From the NCBI RefSeq assembly GCF_030813115.1, contig NZ_JAUSTY010000006.1:1-64000 (forward strand): 64,000 bases of DNA, in the 5' to 3' direction. The DNA comes from Bacillus horti. GTDB lineage: Bacteria; Bacillota; Bacilli; Caldalkalibacillales; JCM-10596. Positions 17,833 through 26,472 of this stretch are shown here, one piece after another. The translations under genes were made by a program, and so were the position numbers. A model generated the notes under the pieces. That model searched no databases, was not told the DNA's origin, and saw only the letters and a list, made by a program, of their open reading frames with translations. Numbering within the stretch: the first letter of the stretch is position 1; each line of letters begins with the position of its first letter.

Positions 17833-19581
17833 GTGTTTTCAATATTTAAGAAATTAGGCTGGTTTTTTAAACAGCATAAAAAGCGATATATAACGGCTAT
17901 TTCATTACTTATATTTGTATCTGTTCTCGATATTATACCTCCAAAATTAATCGGAGATGCGATTGATTACATTATTTCTGGCAATATGACCTCAGAGAGA
18001 CTAACAGAGCTACTGTTATTTTATGGCGGATTATTGATTACCAGCTATGTTGTCACATACGTTTGGATGTATCAGCTATTTGGTGGTGCTTTTCTAGTAG
18101 AGCGGATCATGCGTTCAAGGTTAATGAGACATTTAATTAATATGACTCCTACCTTTTATGAGAAAAATCGTACGGGAGACCTTATGGCTAGAGCTACCAA
18201 TGATCTTAAAGCTATCTCCATGACGGCCGGCTTTGGAATACTAACTTTAATTGATTCTACAGTTTTTATGGCTGCCATTATTGTAACAATGGTTGTATTG
18301 ATCAATTGGAAGCTTACTTTAGCAGCGCTAATTCCCTTACCCATTATGGCGTTTCTGATCAACAAATACGGGAAGAAAATTCATGATCGCTTTATGAAGG
18401 CACAATCTGCATTTGGTGACATGAATGACAATGTATTAGAATCGATTGCGGGTGTCCGAGTTAATCGTGCTTTTGTACAAGAGAAAGCTGACGTAGAACG
18501 CTTTAAAAATATGACTAATGATGTGTACAACAAAAATATTGAGGTAGCCAAGATTGATTCCTTGTTTGAGCCGAGTATTAAGGTGCTAGTAGGATTCAGC
18601 TATATTATTGGCTTAGGCTATGGAGCATATCTTATTTTTCAAAATGAAATAACCATTGGAGAGCTAGTTTCCTTTAATGTCTATTTAGGAATGCTCGTTT
18701 GGCCAATGTTTGCTATAGGTGAATTAATTAATGTGATGCAAAGAGGAAATGCTTCCCTTGAGCGTGTGCAAGAGACATTAGCTTATGAGCAGGATGTACA
18801 GGATCATCCTGAGCCAAAGTATGTATCTGTACCTCAGACAATCGAGTTTAAGAATGTTAGCTTTCGTTATCCATCAGCTCATGAGGATCAGCTTAAGGAG
18901 ATTTCTTTTACTCTAGATAGAGGTCAAACCTTAGGGGTAGTGGGTAAAACTGGGAGTGGTAAGACAACTTTATTAAAGCAATTTATAAGGGAGTATCCAT
19001 TAGATCGAGGAGAAATTGTAATTTCTAATGCTTCTTTAGATAGAATTCCTATTGATCGAGTTCTAAGCTGGGTGGGCTATGTTCCGCAGGAGCAGATTTT
19101 ATTCTCCAAAACAGTCCAAGAAAATATTGTATTTGGAAAGGACGAAGCAACGGAGCAGGACGTTCAGCGTGCTTTAGTGCAGGCCTCCTTTGAGCAGGAT
19201 ATTCAGCTGCTACCTGAAGGATTAAACACTCTTGTGGGAGAAAAAGGTGTAGCCCTGTCGGGTGGACAGAAGCAACGTGTCTCTATTGCACGTGCCTTAC
19301 TGGTTAATCCTGAAATTCTTATCTTAGATGATGCCATGTCAGCTGTTGATGGAAAAACGGAAGCAAAGATTATGTCTCATTTGCGACAGGAACGAGAAGG
19401 GAAAACAACTCTCATTTCTACACATCGTCTTACAACGGTGAAGCATGCCGATTGGATTATCGTTTTAGATGATGGCAAAATAGTGGAAGAAGGAACACAT
19501 GATCAGTTGATGCATCTTGAGGGATGGTATAAAACTCAATATGAAAAACAACAGGCTGAAAGCAGCAAGGAGGTGATGTAG
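17833..19581 (+). CDS. bmrC: Heterodimeric multidrug ABC exporter subunit BmrC (YheI)
   Basis: An ABC half-transporter: six membrane helices in residues 1-300, then the nucleotide-binding domain with Walker A GKTGSGKTT, signature LSGGQKQR, Walker B ILILDDAMSAVD and STHRLTTV switch. The catalytic Glu after Walker B is Asp, which marks the degenerate ATP site typical of this subunit. The GTG at 17833 (MFSIFKKLGWFF) is chosen for its AAGGAAG site and its match to the BmrC N-terminus; an in-frame ATG at 17791 lies inside a leader hairpin. It pairs with BmrD, encoded 1 bp later, to export drugs. Expression is probably governed by the leader attenuator. Confidence 0.92.
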   Translation: MFSIFKKLGWFFKQHKKRYITAISLLIFVSVLDIIPPKLIGDAIDYIISGNMTSERLTELLLFYGGLLITSYVVTYVWMYQLFGGAFLVERIMRSRLMRHLINMTPTFYEKNRTGDLMARATNDLKAISMTAGFGILTLIDSTVFMAAIIVTMVVLINWKLTLAALIPLPIMAFLINKYGKKIHDRFMKAQSAFGDMNDNVLESIAGVRVNRAFVQEKADVERFKNMTNDVYNKNIEVAKIDSLFEPSIKVLVGFSYIIGLGYGAYLIFQNEITIGELVSFNVYLGMLVWPMFAIGELINVMQRGNASLERVQETLAYEQDVQDHPEPKYVSVPQTIEFKNVSFRYPSAHEDQLKEISFTLDRGQTLGVVGKTGSGKTTLLKQFIREYPLDRGEIVISNASLDRIPIDRVLSWVGYVPQEQILFSKTVQENIVFGKDEATEQDVQRALVQASFEQDIQLLPEGLNTLVGEKGVALSGGQKQRVSIARALLVNPEILILDDAMSAVDGKTEAKIMSHLRQEREGKTTLISTHRLTTVKHADWIIVLDDGKIVEEGTHDQLMHLEGWYKTQYEKQQAESSKEVM

Positions 19582-19582
19582 C

Positions 19583-21685
19583 ATGTCAAATCAAGCAAAG
19601 GATTCAGTACAATATGAAGTAGTGAGTGAGGAGAGTAGAAAGAAAACAACTAGACTCCTTTTTCAATACGCCTTACGCTATAAAAAGACAATTGCTATCG
19701 CTTTGATTCTCTTAACGGTTGCTGTTGTAGCAGAGCTAGCTGGTCCTTTTTTAGCCAAAAGGTTAATTGACAATCATATTGTAGGTGTTGATTCCTATCC
19801 TTGGCATATCACGACAGAACAAGGGACTGATACTGTTGAATATGGCGGAAGCTTGTACAAACGGAGCGATCGAATGTCCGCTGGAGAAGCTTCATTAGGA
19901 GAAGCACGTATCCTACAGGTTGGAAAGACATTCTACTTTCTCGAAGGCTCCATTGACTTTGATGGAGAACGCAGGATAGCTGGTAACAAAATGATTATCA
20001 GAAACGGAGAGCAAGAGGTGTCATATGATGTGACTCCTTTAAGCTTAAGTGAGCTTACTTCTTTTTATCAGCCGGAGATAAAATATATTGTTCAGTTACT
20101 AGCGATTTATTTGGGATTGCTCATATTTGCTTCATTTTTTCAGTATGGAAAATCTTATTTGCTTCAGGTAGCTGCAAATCGAATCATTCAGAATATCCGA
20201 TTAGATGTGTTTCAGCACATTCAAAAAGTACCGATCCAATACTTTGATAATCTGCCAGCAGGTAAGGTAGTATCTAGAATAACAAATGACACGGAAGCGA
20301 TAAGAGAGCTTTATATGAAGGTTCTTGCTGTATTGTTTACAAGTGTTATCTATATGACGGGAGTATTTGTTGCCTTATTTCTTTTAGATCCTACTCTAGC
20401 ATCTATTACCTTACTTGTTGTACCTTTTCTTATCGTATGGTTCATTCTATACCGTAAGTTTGCGTCAAGATACAATCATATCATTCGCTCACGCCTAAGT
20501 GATATAAATGGTAAAATCAATGAATCTATTCAAGGAATGCGAATTATACAGGTATTTAGACGTAAGAAAGCGACAAATGATGAATTTACAGCTATGAATG
20601 ACGAGCATTTTAAATATCAAAATAAACTCCTTAGCTTAAACGCATTAACGTCTCATAACCTAGTTCATACGTTACGGAATATCGCCTTTGTCGTCATGAT
20701 TTGGTATTTTGGTGGAGCATCATTAGGAGTTGGAGCGGTCATTTCTGTTGGATTGCTGTACGCTTTTGTTGATTACCTCAACCGATTATTTAATCCAGTA
20801 ACTGACGTAGTCAATCAGCTAGCTGTACTACAGCAGGCACAGGTAGCTGCTGAACGTGTATTTGAGCTTCTTGATGAGCCAGGTGAGGAGGTAGCAGAGG
20901 GTGAGATTGAACGCTACCAAGGAGATGTTAGCTTTAAAAACGTGTGGTTTGCTTATAAGGAAGATGAATACGTATTAAAGAATATCTCATTTGAAGCAAA
21001 GCAAGGGGAAACGATAGCCTTAGTTGGACACACTGGGTCTGGAAAAAGCTCGATTATGAATCTTCTATTTCGCTTTTATGATCCAAACAAGGGAAGCATT
21101 GTGATTCATAATCAAGATATTAAGAATATGCCTAAGCAACACCTGCGCAGTCACATGGGCATCGTTCTACAGGACCCGTTTTTATTTACAGGTTCCATTG
21201 CTTCAAACGTAAGCTTACATGATCCGAGGATTTCAAGAGAGCAGGTTATGAAGGCTTTGAAGGAGGTTGGAGCTGATTCTTTTATTGAATCTCTCCCACA
21301 AGGCTATGATGAGCCCGTTATTGAAAAAGGAAGTACACTTTCGGCAGGGCAACGCCAATTAATTTCCTTTGCACGCGCCTTGGCCTTCAATCCAGCTATT
21401 CTGATCCTTGATGAAGCAACAGCGAACATCGATTCAGAGACAGAAGCATTGATCCAGGATGCCTTAGAGGTATTGAAAAAGGGAAGAACAACGTTTATCA
21501 TTGCCCACCGTCTATCCACGATTGTGAACGCTGATCAGATTATTGTTCTTGAACGCGGGGAGATTCTGGAGCGTGGAACACATCTTGATCTACTGAAGCT
21601 TCGTGGTAAGTATTATCAAATGTATCAAATGCAGCTTGGGCAGACTGGGAAGGAATTAGAGCTGACAGAGCAGGTATCTATGTAA
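19583..21685 (+). CDS. bmrD: Heterodimeric multidrug ABC exporter subunit BmrD (YheH)
   Basis: The 700-residue partner of BmrC. An N-terminal extension precedes the membrane domain, and about 100 extra residues form an extracytoplasmic insert between the first two helices (about 60-150, from WHITTEQGTDTVEYGG to QEVSYDV). This insert is characteristic of BmrD-type subunits. Nucleotide-binding domain: Walker A GHTGSGKSS, signature LSAGQRQL (Ser-Ala-Gly variant), Walker B ILILDEATANID with the catalytic Glu, IAHRLSTI. With BmrC this gives one normal and one degenerate ATP site. The start lies 1 bp after the bmrC stop, so the two are coupled. Confidence 0.92.
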   Translation: MSNQAKDSVQYEVVSEESRKKTTRLLFQYALRYKKTIAIALILLTVAVVAELAGPFLAKRLIDNHIVGVDSYPWHITTEQGTDTVEYGGSLYKRSDRMSAGEASLGEARILQVGKTFYFLEGSIDFDGERRIAGNKMIIRNGEQEVSYDVTPLSLSELTSFYQPEIKYIVQLLAIYLGLLIFASFFQYGKSYLLQVAANRIIQNIRLDVFQHIQKVPIQYFDNLPAGKVVSRITNDTEAIRELYMKVLAVLFTSVIYMTGVFVALFLLDPTLASITLLVVPFLIVWFILYRKFASRYNHIIRSRLSDINGKINESIQGMRIIQVFRRKKATNDEFTAMNDEHFKYQNKLLSLNALTSHNLVHTLRNIAFVVMIWYFGGASLGVGAVISVGLLYAFVDYLNRLFNPVTDVVNQLAVLQQAQVAAERVFELLDEPGEEVAEGEIERYQGDVSFKNVWFAYKEDEYVLKNISFEAKQGETIALVGHTGSGKSSIMNLLFRFYDPNKGSIVIHNQDIKNMPKQHLRSHMGIVLQDPFLFTGSIASNVSLHDPRISREQVMKALKEVGADSFIESLPQGYDEPVIEKGSTLSAGQRQLISFARALAFNPAILILDEATANIDSETEALIQDALEVLKKGRTTFIIAHRLSTIVNADQIIVLERGEILERGTHLDLLKLRGKYYQMYQMQLGQTGKELELTEQVSM

Positions 21686-21730
21686 GGCTTTGACGGTTAA
21701 GTTCCTTAGAATATGCTGGGCAGTTAAATT

Positions 21731-21771
21731 AGCTCTCAAAAGTGTGTGTCTCACTTTTGAGAGCTTTTTAT
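21731..21771 (+). terminator. Terminator of the bmr operon
   Basis: AGCTCTCAAAAGTG pairs perfectly with CACTTTTGAGAGCT across a 7-base loop, followed by TTTTTATTT. Confidence 0.92.
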
Positions 21772-21854
21772 TTAGCTTGAAAATATATTGTAGCTTGAAA
21801 TGCCTTAGTTGCTATAAATCCCTTTTTACTTTTGGTCACTAATCTAATTATTTG

Positions 21855-22652
21855 TTACTTATACTTCGACGACAGCATGTATTTAAACGAAAGCTTATCT
21901 TGAACAGGAATCCAGGCACCTACACCTTTTTGTGTTACATTTTTAATAATGATTTTCTTTTGAGAGCCTTTAACATCTAAGTAAACTTCTCCGTATGTGA
22001 CAATTCCTCTTTCACTTGCAGCAGGTACAAAGGCATGCAAATATCCAAGCTTGCCCACTGGAACCTTCATCAGCACTTCATGTTTTGTTCCCTTTCCTAT
22101 TTTGCTCTTAAAGGCTAGATTTAAGCCTGTGTTTTTCTTTGCCGCAGCAATCATTAGTTTCCTTACATCTTCCTCAGCATGTACCTCAGTTGTAAGCCCA
22201 CCGAGCACGGTGTACTCCTCATTTTGCAGATAGGTTAGATCAACCTTATCACGCCCATGTAAATTATCGAGCTTATTCAGATTGGCCTCCTTGTACTCCC
22301 AATTCACTGATGTTTCTTTTGATTGATAATCTAAGGCCCAATTACCTAAATAGATATTAGCATGAAAGCCTACAGATAGCTTTGTAGTCTTAATGTTGCT
22401 TTCATTGAGCAGGCGAATCAGATTAGGGTTGGCAATGTCATACTCACAGGTTTTAAGTAGCTCAGTTGTAGAAGAGCTAGGCTCGACATATTCGGGATCA
22501 ATGTCGGAGTTGGGGTACGTATTTACTCTTGAAATATCCTTTACGGATTCAGGAATTTTAATTTTATTTGTCGCCCCAAGAATGGGTTGAGTAGGAGAAA
22601 ATAGACAGCATAAAAGAACGGTACAGATTAATACAAGTACTTTTTTCTTCAT
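21855..22652 (-). CDS. YfkD-like secreted protein
   Basis: 265 residues with a signal peptide (VLVLICTVLLCCLFSP, cleavage probably after ILGA near residue 27). The mature part has TYPNSDIDPEYVEPSSST, then a beta-rich domain with GFHANIYLGNWALDYQSKET and GAWIPVQDKLSFKYMLS near the C-terminus. These match the Bacillales YfkD family, which is of unknown function. A good AAAGGAGC site precedes the ATG. The neighbouring genes to the right are spore related, but a sporulation role is only suggested. Confidence 0.7.
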   Translation of the reverse strand: MKKKVLVLICTVLLCCLFSPTQPILGATNKIKIPESVKDISRVNTYPNSDIDPEYVEPSSSTTELLKTCEYDIANPNLIRLLNESNIKTTKLSVGFHANIYLGNWALDYQSKETSVNWEYKEANLNKLDNLHGRDKVDLTYLQNEEYTVLGGLTTEVHAEEDVRKLMIAAAKKNTGLNLAFKSKIGKGTKHEVLMKVPVGKLGYLHAFVPAASERGIVTYGEVYLDVKGSQKKIIIKNVTQKGVGAWIPVQDKLSFKYMLSSKYK

Positions 22653-22836
22653 AAATGTAGCTCCTTTTTGTCATTGTAAATGATTCTGAGTCTTAGAATG
22701 ATCGGCTTTTTAAAAGTTCTTGTACACATTTTTCCACAACAATCGGAAGGTTATGTAAAAATAAGTTGTTAATTAATTCAAGTTCTAGGACGTGTCGTTT
22801 ATTCCATAGGCTAGAAGAGAGGAGGTGAGAAGAAAA

Positions 22837-22950
22837 ATGGCATACTACACAACTGTGTTTCACATCTTAGGGTTTAAAATCCTAAAAAGAAAGAGTGGCC
22901 ATTATTTTTACAAGCTGGGGAACGGGAAAATAAGAAAGCTAAGAAGCTAA
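22837..22950 (+). CDS. 37-residue basic small protein
   Basis: ATG 22837 follows an excellent AGAGAGGAGGTGAG site. The product begins MAYYTTVFHILGFKILKRKS and ends NGKIRKLRS; it is short, basic and aromatic rich. No family recognised. It is the first of two small ORFs that end at the strong terminator at 23072, so the pair may form one transcript. Confidence 0.5.
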   Translation: MAYYTTVFHILGFKILKRKSGHYFYKLGNGKIRKLRS

Positions 22951-22987
22951 GCGATGAAAATCGTCAAATACTGGACTTGGAGGTCAC

Positions 22988-23080
22988 ATGCAAATAGAAG
23001 AAAAAGTCAGCTGGTTCAATCGATCAGTCTCTTATGTAAAATGGATAGGCTCGTCTTTAGAACGATTAAGCATAAGGTAA
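22988..23080 (+). CDS. 30-residue small protein
   Basis: ATG 22988 follows GGAGGTCAC (a perfect site, but rather close). The product starts MQIEEKVSWFNRSVSYVKWI and ends ERLSIR. It could form an amphipathic helix with Trp and Tyr on one side. Its stop codon lies inside the left arm of the terminator at 23072. A 63-residue frame over the same bases (from 22954) has no ribosome binding site and is less likely. Confidence 0.4.
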   Translation: MQIEEKVSWFNRSVSYVKWIGSSLERLSIR

Positions 23081-23113
23081 TGATGGTGAGGCACATCATT
23101 ACCTTATTTTTTA
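23072..23113 (+). terminator. Terminator after the small ORF pair
   Basis: ATAAGGTAATGATG (23072-23085) pairs perfectly over 14 bp with CATCATTACCTTAT (23094-23107), followed by TTTTTT. Confidence 0.9.
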
Positions 23114-23141
23114 GGACATACATGGAGGAGAGTGTGACTAG

Positions 23142-23384
23142 ATGAATGCTCAAGATGGATTAAGCTATTATCGAGAGGTTTCTCCAGAGCTGATAAGCTC
23201 GATTGATCCTTACGTCTATCAAGCCCTACAAAGCTTAAAAGGTAAAAAGGTAGTGGTTGAAACGGTCCGTGGGAGTGTCCGCGGGAATGTTCAGGATGTG
23301 AAGCCAGATCATGTTGTCGTTCAGGCACATGGTTCTTCTTTTTATATTCGTACGGCTCAGATTGTATGGGTTATGCCAACCTGA
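23142..23384 (+). CDS. DUF2642 / YuzF family protein
   Basis: 80 residues. The DUF2642 core is visible from LKGKKVVVETVRGSVRGNVQ (about 33-52) through VKPDHVVVQAHGSSFYIRTA to the terminal IVWVMPT. It is an Sm-like small beta domain common in spore coat or coat-associated proteins of Bacillus. GGAGGAG lies upstream. The next gene is a manganese catalase, a combination often found among coat proteins, so a coat role is plausible but inferred. Confidence 0.8.
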   Translation: MNAQDGLSYYREVSPELISSIDPYVYQALQSLKGKKVVVETVRGSVRGNVQDVKPDHVVVQAHGSSFYIRTAQIVWVMPT

Positions 23385-23411
23385 GTAATGGATTGATGGA
23401 AAAGGAGGAGA

Positions 23412-24314
23412 ATGAAAATGTTCAAACGAATCAACAAGCTACTTATTCCACTGCCAGAGCCAGAATATCCGGACGCAAATGCGGCAGCTGCTGTTCAAGA
23501 GCTGCTTGGTGGAAAATATGGTGAGATGTCTACCTTAAACAATTATTTATTTCAATCTTTTAATTTTCGTGAAAAGAAAAAGCTGAAGCCCTTTTACGAC
23601 TTAGTAGCAAGTATTACGGCTGAAGAGGTGGGGCATGTTGAGCTTGTCTCAAATACAATTAATTTGATGATTAAAGGAACTACTTTTCCAGGTGATCCAG
23701 ACATTACTCCTATGCAAAACGCCAAAGACAAACGCAATTCTCATCACTTCACCTTTTCAGCGCAAACTTCCCTACCTGTCGATTCTATGGGTCGACCTTG
23801 GACTGGAGAGAATGTATTTACGAGTGGAAACCTTGTGCTTGATCTCTTGCATAACTTCTTTCTTGAATGTGGGGCTAGAACACATAAAATGAGGGTTTAT
23901 GAGATGACAAATCATCCAGTAGCTAGAGAAATGATTGGCTATTTGTTAGTACGAGGGGGAGTCCATATTCTTGCCTATGCGAAGGCATTAGAAATAGCTA
24001 CGGGTGTAGATGTTACTAAAATGCTTCCTATCCCTAACCTAAGTAATAAAGCATTTGAGCATGCTCGGAAATTTGAGGAGCAAGGCGTTCATCGAAAGCT
24101 ATATACGTTTAGTGATCAGGATTATAAAGATATAGTTTTAATTTGGAAAGGTCAACACCCTGAGGATGGGCAATCTTTAGAAGTTATCCAAGGAACACCA
24201 CAGGGAGCTCCAATTCCTGATTTAGAAGAAATTCCAGAGGAGTTTGCCCCGGGGATTTCTAAGGATGATTTTATGGAAATTGCTAAGAGATTGCAGCGTT
24301 CGGCGGGGATATAA
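23412..24314 (+). CDS. Manganese catalase (spore-coat type)
   Basis: Converts hydrogen peroxide to water and oxygen at a dimanganese centre. It is a ferritin-like four-helix bundle of about 300 residues. The Glu/His metal ligands are seen in KYGEMSTLNNYLFQSFNF (Glu near 37), SITAEEVGHVELVSNTI (E-E-x-x-H near 72), NFFLECGARTHKMRVYEM (Glu near 154) and RGGVHILAYA (His near 185). The C-terminal 40 residues are Pro- and Gly-rich, as in YdbD/YjqC/CotJC-type proteins. Start 23412 or 23418: AAGGAGGAG is 5 or 11 bases away. Confidence 0.9.
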   Translation: MKMFKRINKLLIPLPEPEYPDANAAAAVQELLGGKYGEMSTLNNYLFQSFNFREKKKLKPFYDLVASITAEEVGHVELVSNTINLMIKGTTFPGDPDITPMQNAKDKRNSHHFTFSAQTSLPVDSMGRPWTGENVFTSGNLVLDLLHNFFLECGARTHKMRVYEMTNHPVAREMIGYLLVRGGVHILAYAKALEIATGVDVTKMLPIPNLSNKAFEHARKFEEQGVHRKLYTFSDQDYKDIVLIWKGQHPEDGQSLEVIQGTPQGAPIPDLEEIPEEFAPGISKDDFMEIAKRLQRSAGI

Positions 24315-24372
24315 ATAGATACTGATATTTAGACCTTTTAGTTATGTAGAATTGCATAGCAACATGATGACC

Positions 24373-24402
24373 AAGCCGACACTCTGTTGGCTTTTTGTTT
24401 TT
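24373..24402 (+). terminator. Terminator of the manganese catalase gene
   Basis: AAGCCGACA pairs with TGTTGGCTT (one G-T pair) around a 3-base loop, followed by TTTGTTTTT. Confidence 0.8.
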
Positions 24403-24508
24403 GAATTTTTGAAGGGGAAATTCCGCGTTTATCCCTGTTCCCCTTTTTGCTTTAGCTCCATACGATAAAAAGAGTACAAGTTTGTATGACATGGAAGGAG
24501 TGAATGTG

Positions 24509-24754
24509 ATGAACCTTTTCAATAATATCGAAAAGTCAGCAAAAGTAGATATGAAAGAGATTCTAAAGCTTGCTAACAGCTTAAAGGGAGCAGACTTTAA
24601 AGACGAAAAAACGATAAGAAATGTAATTACACAGGTTTCAAAAATAGCAAATACACCTGTTTCAAAAGAAAAGGAAGAGAAGATTATTAAAGCAATAAAA
24701 GAAAATAAGGTCCCTAGTGACTTGGGATCCATTTCAAAAATGCTAAAAAAATAA
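24509..24754 (+). CDS. spoVIF: Stage VI sporulation protein F
   Basis: About 81 residues from ATG 24509 (MNLFNNIEKSAKVDMKEI), with GGAAGGAGTG upstream; the longer frame from 24482 has no site. The family pattern is LANSLKGADFKDEKTIRNVI followed by VPSDLGSISKMLKK at the C-terminus. SpoVIF is a small mother-cell protein made under GerE control and needed for full coat assembly in Bacillus. Confidence 0.85.
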   Translation: MNLFNNIEKSAKVDMKEILKLANSLKGADFKDEKTIRNVITQVSKIANTPVSKEKEEKIIKAIKENKVPSDLGSISKMLKK

Positions 24755-24788
24755 ATTATTTATCTGTCAATGTAAAGGAAGCTGAAAT

Positions 24789-25007
24789 ATGATCGTCTTA
24801 ACAAACATCAAAAACTTCTTGATTCACAAAATTGATCATGGAAGTATTAACTTTGGTGTTCATGTCAGTAAGGGAAGTAAGGCTGATAGCAAAGAAGTTG
24901 GTGGTCAATCTATGATTGGTGACCACCATCATTATACTAAAGGAAATAATAAGTGGAACACCTTAAAATATAAAAAGAAAGCTAAAAATAGAAAAAGGAG
25001 CAATTAA
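24789..25007 (+). CDS. GerPF-like small spore germination protein
   Basis: 72 residues. The segment HKIDHGSINFGVHVSKGSKA followed by DSKEVGGQSMIGDHHH resembles the core of GerPA/GerPF proteins (a beta hairpin with a Asn-Phe-Gly turn, then a Ser/Lys/Gly-rich stretch). The basic tail (KKKAKNRKRSN) is not typical. GerP proteins aid nutrient access through the spore coat. It follows spoVIF by 34 bp and shares the terminator at 25031. Family assignment is tentative. Confidence 0.55.
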   Translation: MIVLTNIKNFLIHKIDHGSINFGVHVSKGSKADSKEVGGQSMIGDHHHYTKGNNKWNTLKYKKKAKNRKRSN

Positions 25008-25030
25008 GAATATGCAGGAGCAATAATCAA

Positions 25031-25056
25031 AGATCGGATATGCCGATCTTTTTTGT
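25031..25056 (+). terminator. Terminator of the spoVIF/gerPF-like transcript
   Basis: AGATCGG pairs with CCGATCT across ATATG, followed by TTTTTT. Confidence 0.9.
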
Positions 25057-25194
25057 TCCAAATTTTTAAACCACCACACAAATGGAAGAGCCACTTCTTT
25101 CTGAGAAACTTTCTCATGAGAAGTAGCTGTTCACAAATTGTTTATTTGTTTCTTACGCTAGTCAAATACAAAAATGTTACTCAGAAAGATTTGC

Positions 25195-25338
25195 TTAATA
25201 GTAAGGTCTACCGTAGCCACACGGACTACAGCCACCACCGTAGGCAACAGGGCCACCATAGCCACCCATACAGCCACAGCCAACAATAATTAATAAAACA
25301 AACAGAACAACAATTAATGGAAAGTTAAATCCGCCCAT
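25195..25338 (-). CDS. YjcZ family sporulation protein
   Basis: 47 residues from ATG 25338 (MGGFNFPLIVVLFVLLIIVG), with GAAAGGAGAT upstream. A single hydrophobic segment is followed by a Gly/Cys/Tyr-rich tail (CGCMGGYGG to GYGRPYY). This is the YjcZ/YuzK-type pattern of small spore proteins. The longer frame to 25422 has no site. The Cys-rich tail (five Cys) is richer than usual and could support coat cross-linking; that is inference. Confidence 0.85.
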   Translation of the reverse strand: MGGFNFPLIVVLFVLLIIVGCGCMGGYGGPVAYGGGCSPCGYGRPYY

Positions 25339-25605
25339 GATAATATCTCCTTTCAAGTATACTTTTAGCTTAGTCATGCTGCATGAAGAGTTCACACAGA
25401 GACAAAGCGTACACTTTATCATATTGACAGATGTATAGAATTGACAGGGCGCTTATACTAGATATAATGAAAATTGGGTACCAACCTACCCAAGCTAATT
25501 TGATGCTCATACAGGTTGTAAATTACATGCTATAATGAAGGATACAAAGAATTATATACATGAAGACTAGAGACTAATATGTGAAAATATGGGGAGGAAT
25601 TGAAC

Positions 25606-26472
25606 TTGAAAATAGGGGCTAATGTAAGTATTGCAGGTACAGGATTGCTTAATGCTGTAGAGGAAAGTCTTGAATACGGAGCTACTACTTTTATGATTTA
25701 TACGCGAAGTAATCGTGGGGGAAATGCTCGAGATATTACAAAGTTCTCAAAGGATGAGGCGTTTGCTTTGATGAAAGAGAATGGTTTAGACATTAAGGAT
25801 GCAGTTGTACATGCTCCTTACTATATAAATTTGGCTGGAGAAGGAAAGGCCAGAAACATTGGGAAGGCTGTATTAACGGATGAAATTAAGCGTACAGAGT
25901 TTTTAGAAATTCCGTATTTGGTTTTTCATCCAGGTTCACATGTGAAGCAAGGAGTTGAGGTCGGAATTCAAAATATTATCAACTCCTTAAATGAGATTTT
26001 AACGGGCGATGAGAAAGTATTTGTCCTTTTAGAAACAATGGCCGGTGATGGAAGTAAGGTTGGAAACAGCTTTGAGGAAATTGCTCAAATCATTAATGGT
26101 GTAGATGAGGACAAGCGTCATGTTCTTGGAGTATGTATGGATACCTGTCATAATTTTTCCTATGGCTATGATATTGTCAATGATTTTGATAAGGTTATTG
26201 AAGATTTTGACCAAATTATTGGTCTAGATCGCTTAAAGGTTCTTCACTTAAACGATTCTAAATATCCGCTTGGAGCTAAAAAGGATAGGCATGCTAATAT
26301 TGGATCAAGTGATGGAAATATTCCAAAGGAAGCTTTAAGAGCTATTTGTCAGCATAAGGCGATTAAAGACTTACCAATTATTCTTGAAACTCCTTTCGGA
26401 CAATATAAGGAAGAGATTGAATATATGCGAGGAAATGATGATGCTAATCTTTCTGAGCAATCTTTGAAGTAA
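25606..26472 (+). CDS. nfo: Deoxyribonuclease IV (AP endonuclease IV family)
   Basis: A zinc-dependent endonuclease that cuts DNA at abasic sites. It is a TIM barrel of about 288 residues, with VVHAPYYINLAG (His near 68), LVFHPGSHVKQG (His near 108), VLLETMAGDG (Glu near 144), GVCMDTCHNFSYGYD (Asp/His near 179-182), HLNDSKYPLGAKKDRHANIG (His near 213, Asp near 226, His near 228) and IILETPF (Glu near 260), i.e. all expected metal ligands. TTG 25606 (MKIGANVS) is preferred over TTG 25600 because GGGGAGG is then 8 bases away. Spore DNA repair is a known Nfo role in Bacillus. Confidence 0.92.
   Translation: MKIGANVSIAGTGLLNAVEESLEYGATTFMIYTRSNRGGNARDITKFSKDEAFALMKENGLDIKDAVVHAPYYINLAGEGKARNIGKAVLTDEIKRTEFLEIPYLVFHPGSHVKQGVEVGIQNIINSLNEILTGDEKVFVLLETMAGDGSKVGNSFEEIAQIINGVDEDKRHVLGVCMDTCHNFSYGYDIVNDFDKVIEDFDQIIGLDRLKVLHLNDSKYPLGAKKDRHANIGSSDGNIPKEALRAICQHKAIKDLPIILETPFGQYKEEIEYMRGNDDANLSEQSLK

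Noticed and set aside
22954-23145. 63-codon ORF across the small-gene region
   Set aside because: No ribosome binding site, and it reads through the terminator hairpin. The 30-residue frame at 22988 has a perfect GGAGG.
25089-25130. Hairpin (CACTTCT...AGAAGTag) between the spoVIF transcript and yjcZ as a bidirectional terminator
   Set aside because: The stem is imperfect and there is no T run on either strand. The adjacent hairpin at 25031 is sufficient for the + strand.
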